Origin: Aristolochia californica
Lineage: Eukaryota > Streptophyta > Magnoliopsida > Piperales > Aristolochiaceae
DNA: 64,000 bases
Reading direction: 5' to 3'
NCBI GenBank assembly: GCA_029961685.1
Contig: JARWKL010000013.1
Location: 25,822,922 to 25,886,921, forward strand
Below, piece by piece: positions 24,850-37,900 of the stretch. The notes beneath the pieces were generated by a model, which made no database searches, had not been told where the DNA came from, and saw nothing but the letters and a program-made list of their open reading frames with translations. How positions within the stretch are numbered: position 1 is the first letter of the stretch; each line of letters opens with the position of its first letter. The position numbers and the translations under genes are program-made.

Positions 24850-25730
24850 AGGGGGGTTAGTCTATGATGAATTACCGTTAGTGTAGAAAGAATTGAATTG
24901 AAGTGAAATTATACTATTTTATTTACTCAGGAAAAAAGGGGGAAAGTTAATTCTTACCTCCCCTTTTTTTAAAGGAAATTTTTTTTCACATTCGTTGTTT
25001 TCCATTCCCCACCTCCTCCCTGTTAATATATTATTAATTAATAATATATAAAATATATATTATGTTATTGATAAATTAATATATTTATTTAAATAATTTA
25101 TTCTAGTCATTTGTAATTATTATTTTAATTTATAATAAATTATAATTATTAAGTAATATAACATATTTTTTTATTAATTAGGATATTAATATATTATAAT
25201 ATTACAAGTAAAATCATTGATAAGTATTGTAACCATATTTATTTTGGTTAATTATATATGTTTAGGTATATATTTTATTTAAGTATATTATAAAATATTA
25301 CTCATTCTCTTATTAACACTTTTTGTCGCCCCCTTTGAACTTGTCTACACTAACACTAAAACTTGAGTTGAAGTTGAATTAATTTATTTTAGTTCGATTT
25401 AATTTTTCACTTCAATTCAAGTTCGTTGTGGACAAACCCGTTGTGGACTAACCCCGGAGACTCAAATTCATGATTGTGAAGAGAAAAAATAGTAAAAATG
25501 AGAGGACGAAGGCAATGGGAGATGATGAAGTAATTGTTATATGTCACATTGTAGGACATTTATTATATATGTTGGCAGCGGTTTGGCGAAGACACCACTT
25601 TTGGAACATTTATTTATTATAAATTATATATAATTTTAATAATAATTAAATTTAATTAATTCAGTTGGCCGTATTTAAAATTATACCATTTATGAGTTAT
25701 ATCTGAAAATACGACATAGGAGGTTCGTAC
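24850..25730. other. AT-rich intergenic DNA upstream of CSN1
   Basis: Mostly A/T with long TAATTAT-type runs between about 25020 and 25300 and again near 25610-25660. There is no gene and no recognisable transposase. The right 200 bp should contain the CSN1 promoter, but I could not pick out a convincing TATA box. Confidence 0.45.
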
Positions 25731-25932
25731 TTGGAGCTTCCTCCTCCAACATAGAAAACACGTGCCTAGATGCGGGTTACGCTGTTGTAACTCGTATCCC
25801 CACGAAGAAGACGAGAAGAGAGCGGCAGCGGTTCAGAGCTTCCGTTCGAGCATCGACCAGGTAGATGGTCGGAGACTTCTGCTAGGGTTTTCGGAGGACG
25901 CCAGGTCTCACTCGCCTGCCATCTCTATTACC

Positions 25933-28900
25933 ATGGAAGCCGAGGAAGACGGGCCAACTTCGATGATCGAGGCCATGTCTGCTAACGGGATAAATTCCGG
26001 CGAGGACAGCCGGTCGAAGCCCATAATTAGCAGCGAACAGATGGACGTCGAGGCTTATGCGAGCCTCTACACAGGTCGAACCAAAATCATGCGCCTCATC
26101 TTTATCGCTGACCGCTGCGGCAACCACACCATGCAACTCGAAGCCCTTCGAATGGCCTATGATGAAATCAAGAAAGGCGCGAATTCTCAGCTGTGTAGAG
26201 AGGTTGTTCAGAAGATTGGCGGGAGGTTGGGTCCCGCTTACGAGATAGACAATGACTGGGCATATAGTGTTGATCGCCGGGCCGAGCTACGGAAGGAGAA
26301 GCTCGACAATGAGCTTAATGGGTACAGGGTGTGTTAATCAATTGATTTTCGCTGTTAGGTTTGGGTCTTCTGAATATTACCTGTTTTCAGTTTTCCTTTA
26401 AATATCTACCTAAACTAATTGGATGCGTGGGCAACAGTCACTAGTATCTTTATGTAAAACATGCTGAAGGCTCCTGTTACCTCTTAGATATAAATTCATT
26501 TTCTTCCTTCTTTGTTTTTTTGCATATGCTAGAACGATGTTCAAAGGCTTTCATCACTTCCCTATGCATCTAGTCTGATATATGGAATATGCTTTTAGAT
26601 AAATCTTTACTTTTATTGCTTTACATTACTTATTCTTGTGTTCCACTGGAAGGGCTCTATTTTCTCAAAATTTGGGAAGCTATCTTTATAGATTTATATT
26701 GTATCTTTCTACTGTTTTTATAGGTCATAGATTTTTCTCTTAACCTATTACACTACAAGAATTTGCATCTGTTGTGTTTCATGATAGTTCTATTGTGAGC
26801 TGTCCAACTGATGAAGAACTATGTTTAGTTGGGGATAGAATCTTTTTAATATGAAATTGTCATTGAGGACTGCCTAAAAGTTAAAATACTGTAAAGCCAC
26901 AAAATATCATGTGCAATGAGTGCTCATAAGTGTCTGAACTTTTTTAATATTTATACACAAAACAATATTATTTTGTATGCCTCCTCTGTCCATATATATC
27001 CATGACTATTATTTAATGGATTTATATATGTATTATGATTTCGTACACATGGTGTGTATAAGTCTGTAAAAGGGGAACACGGAAGGTTATCATGGCATGA
27101 AAGTATCCTTGTGGTCCATCTTTAATTTCAGATCTACAATGAGGATGAAAAGGCAAGAAGTGAACATGCCGTAACTATCCTAACATAACCTGTCTGAATT
27201 AGACCCCACTAGGTTTGAGTTATAAGTCTATAGATAGAAGATCCGTGAATTTTATTTTTTGTCTTGTTAAGGTCGGCCATTTGTGTCCAATTATTGGTTT
27301 TATACAGGAGTATTTTTTTGTAAAATAAAATATTATATACTTACCAAATGACTGATCCTTTTCCTATAAATATATTTTTGTTCATATATGATGTCTTATC
27401 CTTATCTTTTACTTATGATGTCTTATCCTTAGTAAGATGTCAGTTTAATTTAAACAGTTGGTGTGGGGATTCTATGAAGGAAAAGTTTCCCTACTACTTA
27501 TAGGGTATTTTGTGCAATAAACATCTTGGCAAGCCTATAAAGTTGAATTCTCAGATATTGTGGAAGGAAACCTCACGGATGAAATTTAGTACTCATCTGT
27601 TTATGCTTAATTTGTTAGAATTGGTGGATGGCTGTTTTCTCTTGTTTTATTGTAAATTATTATGTTCTATGCTGGTTTGTATCTGTAGGGATCTGTTTGC
27701 TTTTTAAATTTCTTTACATAATGAGGTATCTTTAACATATGATAGTGAAATGAGTTGCAAATTGCTTCTTCCTTATTTTTATGCCAAATGTTGTGGACGA
27801 TCTCCATGATTTTTGTCATTCATTGCATGGTACAAAATAAAACTTAATTGGGCAGTGTCTAAATCTTTCTGAAAAAAATAGACCTAGTTATACTGTTTCT
27901 GTTTCTGTGCATTTGCATATTTTTCTTTTGGTAATCCATCCCAAGATTCTGTTGTGCAGACAAATTTGATCAAGGAAAGCATCAGAATGGGACACAATGA
28001 CTTTGGTGACTTTTATTATGCGCATGGTGCACTGGGTGATGCATTCAAGAACTACATCCGTTCCCGTGATTACTGCACCACAACAAAGCACATAATCCAA
28101 ATGTGTCTGAATGTTATTTTGGTTAGCATTGAAATGGGCCAATTTGTACATGTCACAAATTATGTCAATAAAGCAGAGCAAAACCCTGATGCACTGGATC
28201 CAATTAAAGTAGCTAAGCTAAAATGTGCTGCAGGGTTGGCACACTTAGATGGTAAAAAGTACAAACTTGCAGCTCGTAAGGTTTGATTCTCTCCTTAACT
28301 TTTGAGACTTCTCTTTTTGTTAGTAGCATCTGCTAGTATATATATTTATTAGTCTAAAAACTTTTGTTTCATTTTATGATTGATGTGCAGTTTTTAGAAA
28401 CGGGGATAGAACTGGGCAACAACTATTCAGAAGTGATAGCACCACAAGATGTTGCAACATATGGTGGACTTTGTGCCCTTGCCTGTTTTGACAGGACAGA
28501 GCTGAAGGCAAATCCGTTTTCATGTGCTTTTTTTGGATTTGGGCAGCTGCAAATGCATTTTCAGCTGCTTCTTTAGATTGGAACCACTTATATGCTTCTG
28601 GGACCCTTTGTGCTGCCATAGGAAAACAAAACGATAGGAAAATCGTTTTCCCTTTGATTAATTTTCTCATTGAAAAATTTTCCTATTGGAAAAAAATTCC
28701 TTTGACCGAATTTCTTGCGTTTGTGCTGCCATAGGGGACAATTGAAAATTAGTTATGGTGTTTTTATTTACACTAGAAAAAAATATTTTTTTATAAATAA
28801 TAGAAAATAAGGTTAAAAATAAGATGTAAGTGAGCAATAACCACTTTAGTGTTTCTTGTTTTATTTTTCCTATAGTTTTCTATTGGAGGAATAGGAAACT

Positions 28901-31900
28901 CATTTTCCTATCCTTTTTAATATTTCTTAAAGGTAAGAAGAATAAAAAAGAATCAAGAAGAAAATTTTCCCATCCCAAAAAAAGGCACAAATGCTGAAAA
29001 ATTTTGGTCAACCAGAACATTATCCTATGACATTTTTCCTACACTTTCCTATTGACACAGTCACACCCTTAATTATGAACATACTAGTACTTGATTGTTT
29101 TCTTAAGCATTTCATTTCACATGCAGAACAAGGTCATAGACAATGTCAACTTCCGGAATTTCTTAGAATTAGTACCTGAAGTAAGGGAACTTATTCATGA
29201 TTTTTATTCAAGGTAAACTACTACAGATTTCATTGATATTGTCAAAATCAGCTATATATGTTGTAATTGATTAAATCTCTACAGGATTTTGAGCCCTGCA
29301 ATTACAGAATCTTCTCCCTGCTCCCAAGGAAAGCAAAACACCAATAAGATTGCAGTCTTGTGTTGTTGTTTATTGTGATGATGGGGCAACTCTCATTGAA
29401 CTCCTTTATGTCAATGCTTTTTGACAGCTGATCTATCTAACACCTAAGATATCATCAATCCAAGCAGAATTTGCAAGCAATTATCCTATTTGTGGCTCCT
29501 GATAAATGATTCTATTAATCTGACTTGGTGACATTATTTTGTTGCAGTCGGTATGCGTCATGTCTTCAGTATCTGGAGAATCTTAAAGAAAATCTGTTAC
29601 TTGATATTCATCTGTATGATCATCTTGAGACACTTTACAGCCAAATTCGTCACAAAGCCATAATCCAATATACCCACCCTTTCATTTCTGTTGATTTGCA
29701 CACGATGGCTAGTGCCTTCAAAACTGATGTGATTGGGCTGGAGAAGGAGCTGAAAGCATTAATCACAGACAACCAGATCCAGGTACAGAATGTGTAAATA
29801 TATTGTCTTTTCTTCTTTTTTTTCTTCAGTTTCAGAATCTTAGCTCTAAAAATGAAACAAAATATTGGTGCAGGAGTTTTGAACAATCTGGCATAGATCT
29901 AGTGTTTGTTATGTTGATTTGTCTTTTTAAATTTTGTAATTTTATATAAATAAAAGCTATATCGCCAAAAAAGAAAAAAGAAAAACACGTGACAGCTGGA
30001 ACAGCTAAGGATTAAAGAACACTAAGATTTATAGTTTCCATGACTTGAAGATTTTTGTATTGACAAGTTTAAAGACAACTGTAGCAAGATCAGTTTACAG
30101 TATTACATGAACCAAACTTATAAACATGGTCATGAAGTTTACATGTTATAGCTACAAGACCTTTGAATAACATGTTTATTGCATGGAGCTTTACCAAGTG
30201 GCGCAATTGCATCAGCATCCAAGTCAAAGGGAACTACACAAATGAGTTCTAAAAGAGTTTGTTGAGTCAGATTAGATGAGTTTGTCTTGTTAGGAGTGCT
30301 AGAAGATTGAGTTGATGTGTATTTGGGTTTCTCAAAGCTGTTGGTTTCTTGTTTTTAGTAAGTTCTTAGTTGACTAGGCATGGGTTCATTCTCCTATCTT
30401 AAGGAGAATGGAATAACTCTATTTTGCCCTCCTCTCCCATTTTCATTATCTTCTTCTCTCTGGCACTTTTTGGTTTTGCAATTTTTCTCATGGTATCAAA
30501 GCAGCAATGGTTTAGATGGAGAAAGAATAGAAAAAGAAAAAAAGGAAAGAGGAAGAAGATGAGGAGGAAGAAAAGAAGGAATAGAGAATTTCTCTGCTTG
30601 AAACAAATTTTTCTTTATTTCTCTTCTCTATTAGTATGTCTCTGTTTTCGAGGTTGCTTTCTTTGCCAAACTTTCTTCACAAAGTCTCTGTTGGTACCTT
30701 TGCTCCTTTCAGTCTTGGTTTCTGCATTAGTCAACCCGGGAGATCCCCTTGTTCCTACATCTATGGTGTCTCTCTAAAAGAACACACACTTTACTTCTTC
30801 TCGGGAGCATATTTGGTGAGCTTAGCTGCAGTTTATTGTTGTTCCTTTTGAGCAGCAGAACTTCTCGAATCTGCGCTGGCTCCCTGTCCGGCAGTCAGCT
30901 ATCTGGGTCTAAATCTCTCTTGCGACAGCTGCCCTGTTCTGAGTTTTAAAGTTATCCTCTTTATATATAGTATATTGGTTTGCTAGATTGCTAACTCGTA
31001 TAGTTGTATGCTGCGAGTAACAGAGTTGATTTTGGGTGCTTTCTAGTGCAGTGGTTATGTTGCTTGGGTTGCTCAAAAGAACTGACTTCATGCTGCTACA
31101 GAGCGTCAGAAATATTCCATGTCCTTTCTTCCATCTAGTTGGCATCTTTTGTTTTATTTTGTTTGACAATGCGGCCAGCACCTTGACACATCTTCCTCGT
31201 AGCAGCTGCTTGTTGACGGCTCAGACTTCAAATTGCATGCTATAGTTGATCAAACTGAAGCTAGAAACTGGGATCTGCTTGGTTTTGTCTGATGTTGGAA
31301 CTCTGGATGCTAAGTTGCATACTTTTTCAATTTCTTGTCTCCTAATTTCGTTAAATCTGGATTTTCGTATGCCTTTTTCTAATTGCTGTCTCTTTGAGCT
31401 GCTGTCCCTTTTGTCTCCCACGATTGTCTCTTAGTTCTGTTAGGACTCCAGTTTACCACAAGCTCTACTCACCCACTCGAGCAGAAATAAGAATTCCAAG
31501 TCAATCTGGAAACCTCCATACCCTGGTTGAGATGCAACTCTTCATGTCCAAACTGTGTCCAACTCTTCATGAAGACCTTGGCATAAACATTCATCTAATA
31601 AATCAATATTTGGTCTATCTTGAGTTGCTATCAAACTTTGGATAGAATGCTGCCAAGAATTTGGTCTAAGTTGTCGTTGTGAGCACATTGAATTTTGGTG
31701 CTTTGTCTTGTTGTCTTGAAGAATTCAATTGAAATTATGTTGATTGGGGTGATTAATATGGAGTTCTACCGTTATAATTACAAGTTTGAATTTTGCATGC
31801 ACTTGGTCAATTTCCACTAATCTTTTGATAGGTTTCTGAGAGGTTTGGCCAACTTGCTGCTGTTTTTCTTTTCTTAGAAATTCATCTTCTTTGAGACTCC

Positions 31901-34900
31901 TTCAGTGGCATTTTAGCATAAAACAAAGTCCTAGTATTCGTCCCTTCCTTGGGTGAGGATGGTTGGATTCATGGCCCGACTGAAGGGCAAGGTTCAGAGG
32001 TTCCTGGCTGAGAGTATCAAAAACAATCCCATATATACATAAAAATAAATAAATAAATAAAATATATATGTTGATTTTCATCGTTACTCCTGGTCAAGCT
32101 GATCTATCCCTCTCTTTGTATTTTTTGCATATGCTCAGGTCACTTGGATAGGACTCAATACTGGTTTCGCACTTCCAAAAGTCCTTTAGTATTTCTCCAG
32201 TTAGTTAATCTACAGTAACATCACATGTTATATGCTGCTATAACAAGATCCAAAGCTAGCTTGAGTTGTGTCGAGTTGTGGTTGTTCCTTGTGATTGTCT
32301 TGGCACGAGGGTTTCATGGGCTGCCAACAGTGTGTTGACTTGCTGAGTTACATGTGTATATGCAATTGGGTTGATCTTGGGCAGTCTTGCTTAGTCTCTT
32401 GTTTATCTCTTTTATTGCTTTAAGTGTTTGGTTTCCGTGTAAGTAGGCTTGAATGTGGACCACCTTTCTGTTTTAGCGGTCTCTTGATTCTTGACTTAGA
32501 TCAAGTTTTGCTGGTGTTTGGATTGTTGTAGTATGGGAAGGACTGGTGAAGTTTTGCTGGTGTTTATGTTGGAATTCTTTGCTTTTATTTGAACTTTTAA
32601 ATATTGTCTATGGTTTAAACTGTGTCTTGAAAAATATCTTCATGTTTAGGGAATTGAGTGTTTCAATCCTTCATTTCGAGTTCCTTGGGTTGGTCTTCTC
32701 AGTTTGGTGTATATGTGTGATTTTGTTCTTGGTGATGTATTGTTGCCCTTAAAAGTGGGCAGTTTTCTTTTGTTGCCCTTAAAAGTGTTTACTTGAGTTG
32801 GATTTTGGTGTCATGGTTTCCCAACTTGAAGGGGAGAAGTATACTATGATAGTAGTGATGTTGGTGAAGCCTAAAATGATGCCTAGTGTTGGTGAGCCTA
32901 CGGTCAAGCCATTCAAGAATTTTCAAGAGTGGTGGTATAGTACCCTTTGTGATTGGCCCAAGTTGTTAACCAAAGCCAAGCCTTTTGTTGAGATATCCAT
33001 GTGTGTAAGGGGGAGAGTGTTTTTCAAATCAACAGTTATTAGTGGAGGATTGCGGGACACATTGAAGCTGATGTAACCAAAGTTATACTTTCTGATGAAA
33101 ATCTATGAGTTGATTGAAGACTGGTGTAAAAAAATTTCTTACAAGTTGAAGTTACAAAACTCTAGCTTGAGAGGGAGTGTTGAAGACTACATGTTTATTG
33201 CTTGGAGGTTTTACCGAATGGTGTTTATTGCATCAATATCCAAGTCCAAGGAACAACACTCATGAGTTCTAAAAGATTTATTTGGTTCTAGTTAGGAGTG
33301 CTTGAAGATTGAGCAAGTGTGCATTTGGGTTTCTCAAAGCTATTGGTTTCTTGTTTTTAGTAAACTTGAAGTTGATTAGGTGTGGGTTTATTCTCCTGTC
33401 TTGAAAATTGTACTTTCTTAATTTAGTCTCTTCTTTTGTTATAAATTGGTGATAAGTAGTGATGTAATAAGCCCTAATTTCTTAGTTGCTTTTCTTATTA
33501 TTTTATTACTTCGCCTATGGACAGATTTGTCTCTCTCATTATAAATAATAAGCAAGGAGGAGCTCGACCGAGGACCCTAAGGGAGAGCTCCTCTCCTGTG
33601 TATTTATTTATTATTATTATTTTTTTTGAGAAGGATGAAATTTTATTAAAGGCAAAAGCCAAACAAATTACAACCTAGGCAACTAGGGCCGAAAACAACG
33701 AGGGATGGGAGGGCAAACCTTTACCTAGTAAAAGAGTCGGCTACAAAGTTGGCTGAACAAGGAACATGAAATAAAGTAGTATTCATACAAATAAGAGAAA
33801 TCAAGGATCTCATGAAAAGTTTGGCAATGCCTCCACAGAGGGTTTGAGGAAGTTGAGCACCATCCAATCACAGACATAGAGTCATCCTTCACCCAAAGAT
33901 GACCACTAAGGCTGCTAGACATGATCAGAAGCCTTTGTTTGAGTGTCAAAAGCTCATTATTGGTCAACTCAGCACACCCAATAGGACCAGAGGAGGCAAG
34001 GATAACTCCCTCATGGTTCTTAAAAAATCCACCTGTATCCGTCGGAATAGGGCAGCCCAAGGCATCCTGTCAAAGTTTGGTTTGAGGATGTCAGGAGGGG
34101 GAGACCCCTCAAGCATAGTTGTCGGCTTAGGGGTAGACATCTGAGCGAGGAGGTGCCAATTGTCACGGAGGGGAGAGGGCCGAAGACTCAAACTCATGCT
34201 GGGCACCCAACCAAGTAGCAATGGACCCTATAATTCTGCAAATGACAACATCACCTAAAGAGTCCAGATTGTGGAATCGAACGTTGCTGCGCTCATGCTA
34301 AAGTCCCCATGGTACATGAGCCAAATTGGATGAGAGGAGGAGTTTGCCAATTCTAGGGGGGCAGGTCCCCTTGCTAAGAGCTGAACAAGACTGTTAGGTA
34401 CACATGGAGAGAGCCCCGTTTTGCCAAATAAATGGGTCCAGATGTGCGAAGTGAAATGGGCAGAGAGGAAGAAGATGGTCAACACTGTCCTCAGGAGTAT
34501 CTGCTTCTTTCATTGTTGTTTTATTCCCCACACTCGTTCACCTTCCTCTCTAGTAAAGCTGCAACCTTTTCTTCTTTTTTCTCACCTTAATCAGATCTTC
34601 TGTGAGTTAAGGCCCTAGAATATAACATGGAGGGTAGGGATTCTGGGGCCTGGATTTTTACTACTCAAAACTTTTTATGTGGCTGCATGTGAAGACAATA
34701 CAAGGTTGTTGCAACAAACCAAAAGGCTGACATCTTCTTCTAGTGAGATAAGTTCTGAATTTTTTTTATTGAAAGAATTTTTTGTATGCAAGTCATGTCC
34801 TTTTCCTCCCATGCATGATCAAATCAGATTTCCATGCTGCCCAAAATTTCATTCCACAATTTTTTTTCTCTCTCAAAATACCATGCAACTTATCGTCTAG

Positions 34901-37900
34901 TTGGGTTTGTTACATTGCCATTGAATTTTGCTCCCGGTTTCTTTGTAATTATTTTTGTTAATATATACATCCTTTTAAAAAAAATAAAAATACATTGCCT
35001 TTGAATTTTTGATAATTCTTCTAGAGTTTCAAACCTTGCCATTCAATCTCTTGGACGATCTTTGTTAAATTGGGTCCAAGGCCCTATACCAAAATGACTA
35101 GCCAATTTAGGAAAACCTCTTTCCCAACTAATAAACTCAAGATCTTTGTACTCACTAATTCATGTGGGACTATTCCTTAACACTCCCCCTCACATGTAGA
35201 CCCTCTTTTGTGGCTCTACAAGTGGATAATTTAGGAGTAGGTAGTTTAGGTGTAGGCCCTCTTTTTTGTGCTCTACAAGTGGATAGTTTAGGTGTAGGCC
35301 CTCTTTTTGTGGCTCTACAAATAGATAGTTTTTAGGTGCAGGCCCACATATGAGTACCTGCTCTGATGCCATGTTAAATTGGGTCCAAGGCCCTATCTCA
35401 AAATGACTAGCCAACTTAGGAAAACCTCTTTCCCAACTAATAAACTCAAGATCTTTGTACTCACTAATTCATGTGGGACTATTCCTTAACAATCTTATTA
35501 TTTTTTGGTGATGAAATCCTAATTTAGGGTTTGGTAGGGTTTTTTTTCGAAAATTCCTTTGCATGGGGAAGTATTGTTGAAATAAGTAAGTTGTACCGGA
35601 ATTGTTTGGGCCGTTTTCTTTTCATTCTTTAAGACTTACAGCCAGTTTAATCCTTTTTTTTCTTACCAAAAGTCCTATACTAGGCGTGCAAAGGCTGTCT
35701 TTCCTTTCTCTTTGGTTAAATTTTTGAATGCTTCATTAAGTTTTCTCATATACCTGAACACATAAATTTTTTTTCCTTAGGAAATTGCCTCTTTTTCTGC
35801 AATTCTATGTGAGATCATTGATGTCAATCCCAAACAAGTTTGAAAGTTCTTCCATTTCTCATGAATTAAGGAAAGTTGATTTTTTAAAGATAACCACAAT
35901 TCCATTAATCTCCAATTTTCCTTCTTGGTCTGAGTCAATCATGAGGTTCTCATTCCTTGAGACTTGGTTGATTATCTGATTAAGCCTCCTTCCACTAGTG
36001 AGGAAGATGCCATCTACAAGAAGCGTCTGAAAGAAGATACATTAGTAATCAATTGGATTATTAACAATATGGAAGAATTTGTGGCTAACAATGTTTGTCC
36101 ACTTAGAAACTGCCAAACTATATGGGACACTTATGCCAAGCTTTACTCGGGTTCTAATAGCCTACAAATACTTTTGATGTTTTTTAGGCAATGTATAATC
36201 CAAAACATGGAGACAACCTCAATTTTGCTTGGTTTTGCATTTTCTTGCAAGAATGGAAGTTAGCCCTACCATATTCCACTATTAGTCTAGAAAAGTCTAA
36301 GAAAAGAATTGGCTGGGGCAATTTGACTGGCCAACTTGCAGTCATATTCTTTATGTAGCAAAGACAGATTCTGAGTTCATTTGCAAAACCTTTGATGGTA
36401 CTTGGCAACTATGCGCTGGATTCCAACCAAGCCACTTGAGTTGAAGACAGAGGTAATTAAGACATCATACTTGAGGTAGAGGACAAAATGTTTCAAGAAG
36501 GGGTTGTGGTATAGGTGTTGGTAGAAGTAGAGGCTGAAGTCAAGCCTTTGGAGGTACACCGAGTGACTACTCCACCACTTGAATTTGTACTTATTGTGGA
36601 TTCAATAATCACCTTGTTGAGAGATTCTGGAGGCTGCATGAAAAATCAACCAACATGAATCAGGTGGTTGTTGTCCGAAAAAACCGAGTGGAACTTCTCA
36701 ATACACAAGTTCCAAAACACTCACAGATAAAGATAATGAAATTTTTTGAAACTTAAGATTATTTTGGTCACATCTTCTAGTACTCTTTCTGCAATTGTTG
36801 CTAATACAAGTATGTCCTTCTCTCTTTCATGTTTCAACACTTCATTTTGGATTATCGGCATAGGTACATCTGGGCATCTTATTGGGAAACTTGTTTATCT
36901 TCTTTGTCCTTTTGTCATACTGATTATTTTGTTTCAATTGCTAATGGTTCTCAAACTAAAGTTCAAACAATAGGTTGTTCTTCACCCTCTCCATCATTAC
37001 TTATGTCTAATGTTTTGTTTGTTCCATAGATTCCTTTGAATCTTATGCTTGACAGCCAAATTACAAAAAAAACTAGTGTTTTATATCTTTTTTGTCCTTC
37101 TTACTATGTTTTTTAGGATAGCTAAACCAAACAGGTGATTGGGGGCAACCATGAAAGAGGGGGTCTCTATTTCTTAGATAGTGTTGTAATTGTAGTAATG
37201 ACTACTACAGCTTCTGCGTACCATCATATGATTTCGTATCCACCTCCCCACGTAGAACATCTTGCTGCCTTTGCATGGTCGCTCCCGATTCCTCCTCGAG
37301 TTAAGTTCTTCATCTGGACGGTATGTCGTAAGAAAATCTTAACTTCTGACGCTTTGCAAAGACGTGGCACTAATATTCCTAATCCAGAATGCCCATTTTG
37401 CAATACATCCCTTGAAACAGCAGATCACACGCTTTTGCATTGCGAATATGCTCATAAGATTTGGACCGAATTAATGGACAAAATCGGTTTATTATATTGC
37501 CCATCGCAAGATTTACATAACACTATCTTAATTTTGGTTAGCTCACATCTTCGAAAGTTGGGGAAAATTTTGATATCTTGCTGTGTTGGGCACATCGCGT
37601 GGAATTTATGGAAAGAAAGAAACAATCGTAATTCAATCAGAAAGCTCTCCCTCGGAATATTCTTTGTGAGTAGATCATCAGTCAAGTTAGCTCTTGGGTT
37701 CTCCTTCGCAAAGAATTTTGTAACTTAAAAGCGACAAACATGCGTGAAAATTGGCGAAATGTTGCGGTATGTCTTTTCCATCGAAGGTCCCTGTAATGGT
37801 TGAATGGTCCAAACCTCTTCCTGGACATTTTAAACTAAATTTTGATGGAAATGCTCTCGGGTGTCCGGGGCCGGCTGGGTTTGGTGGAGTAATTCACGAT

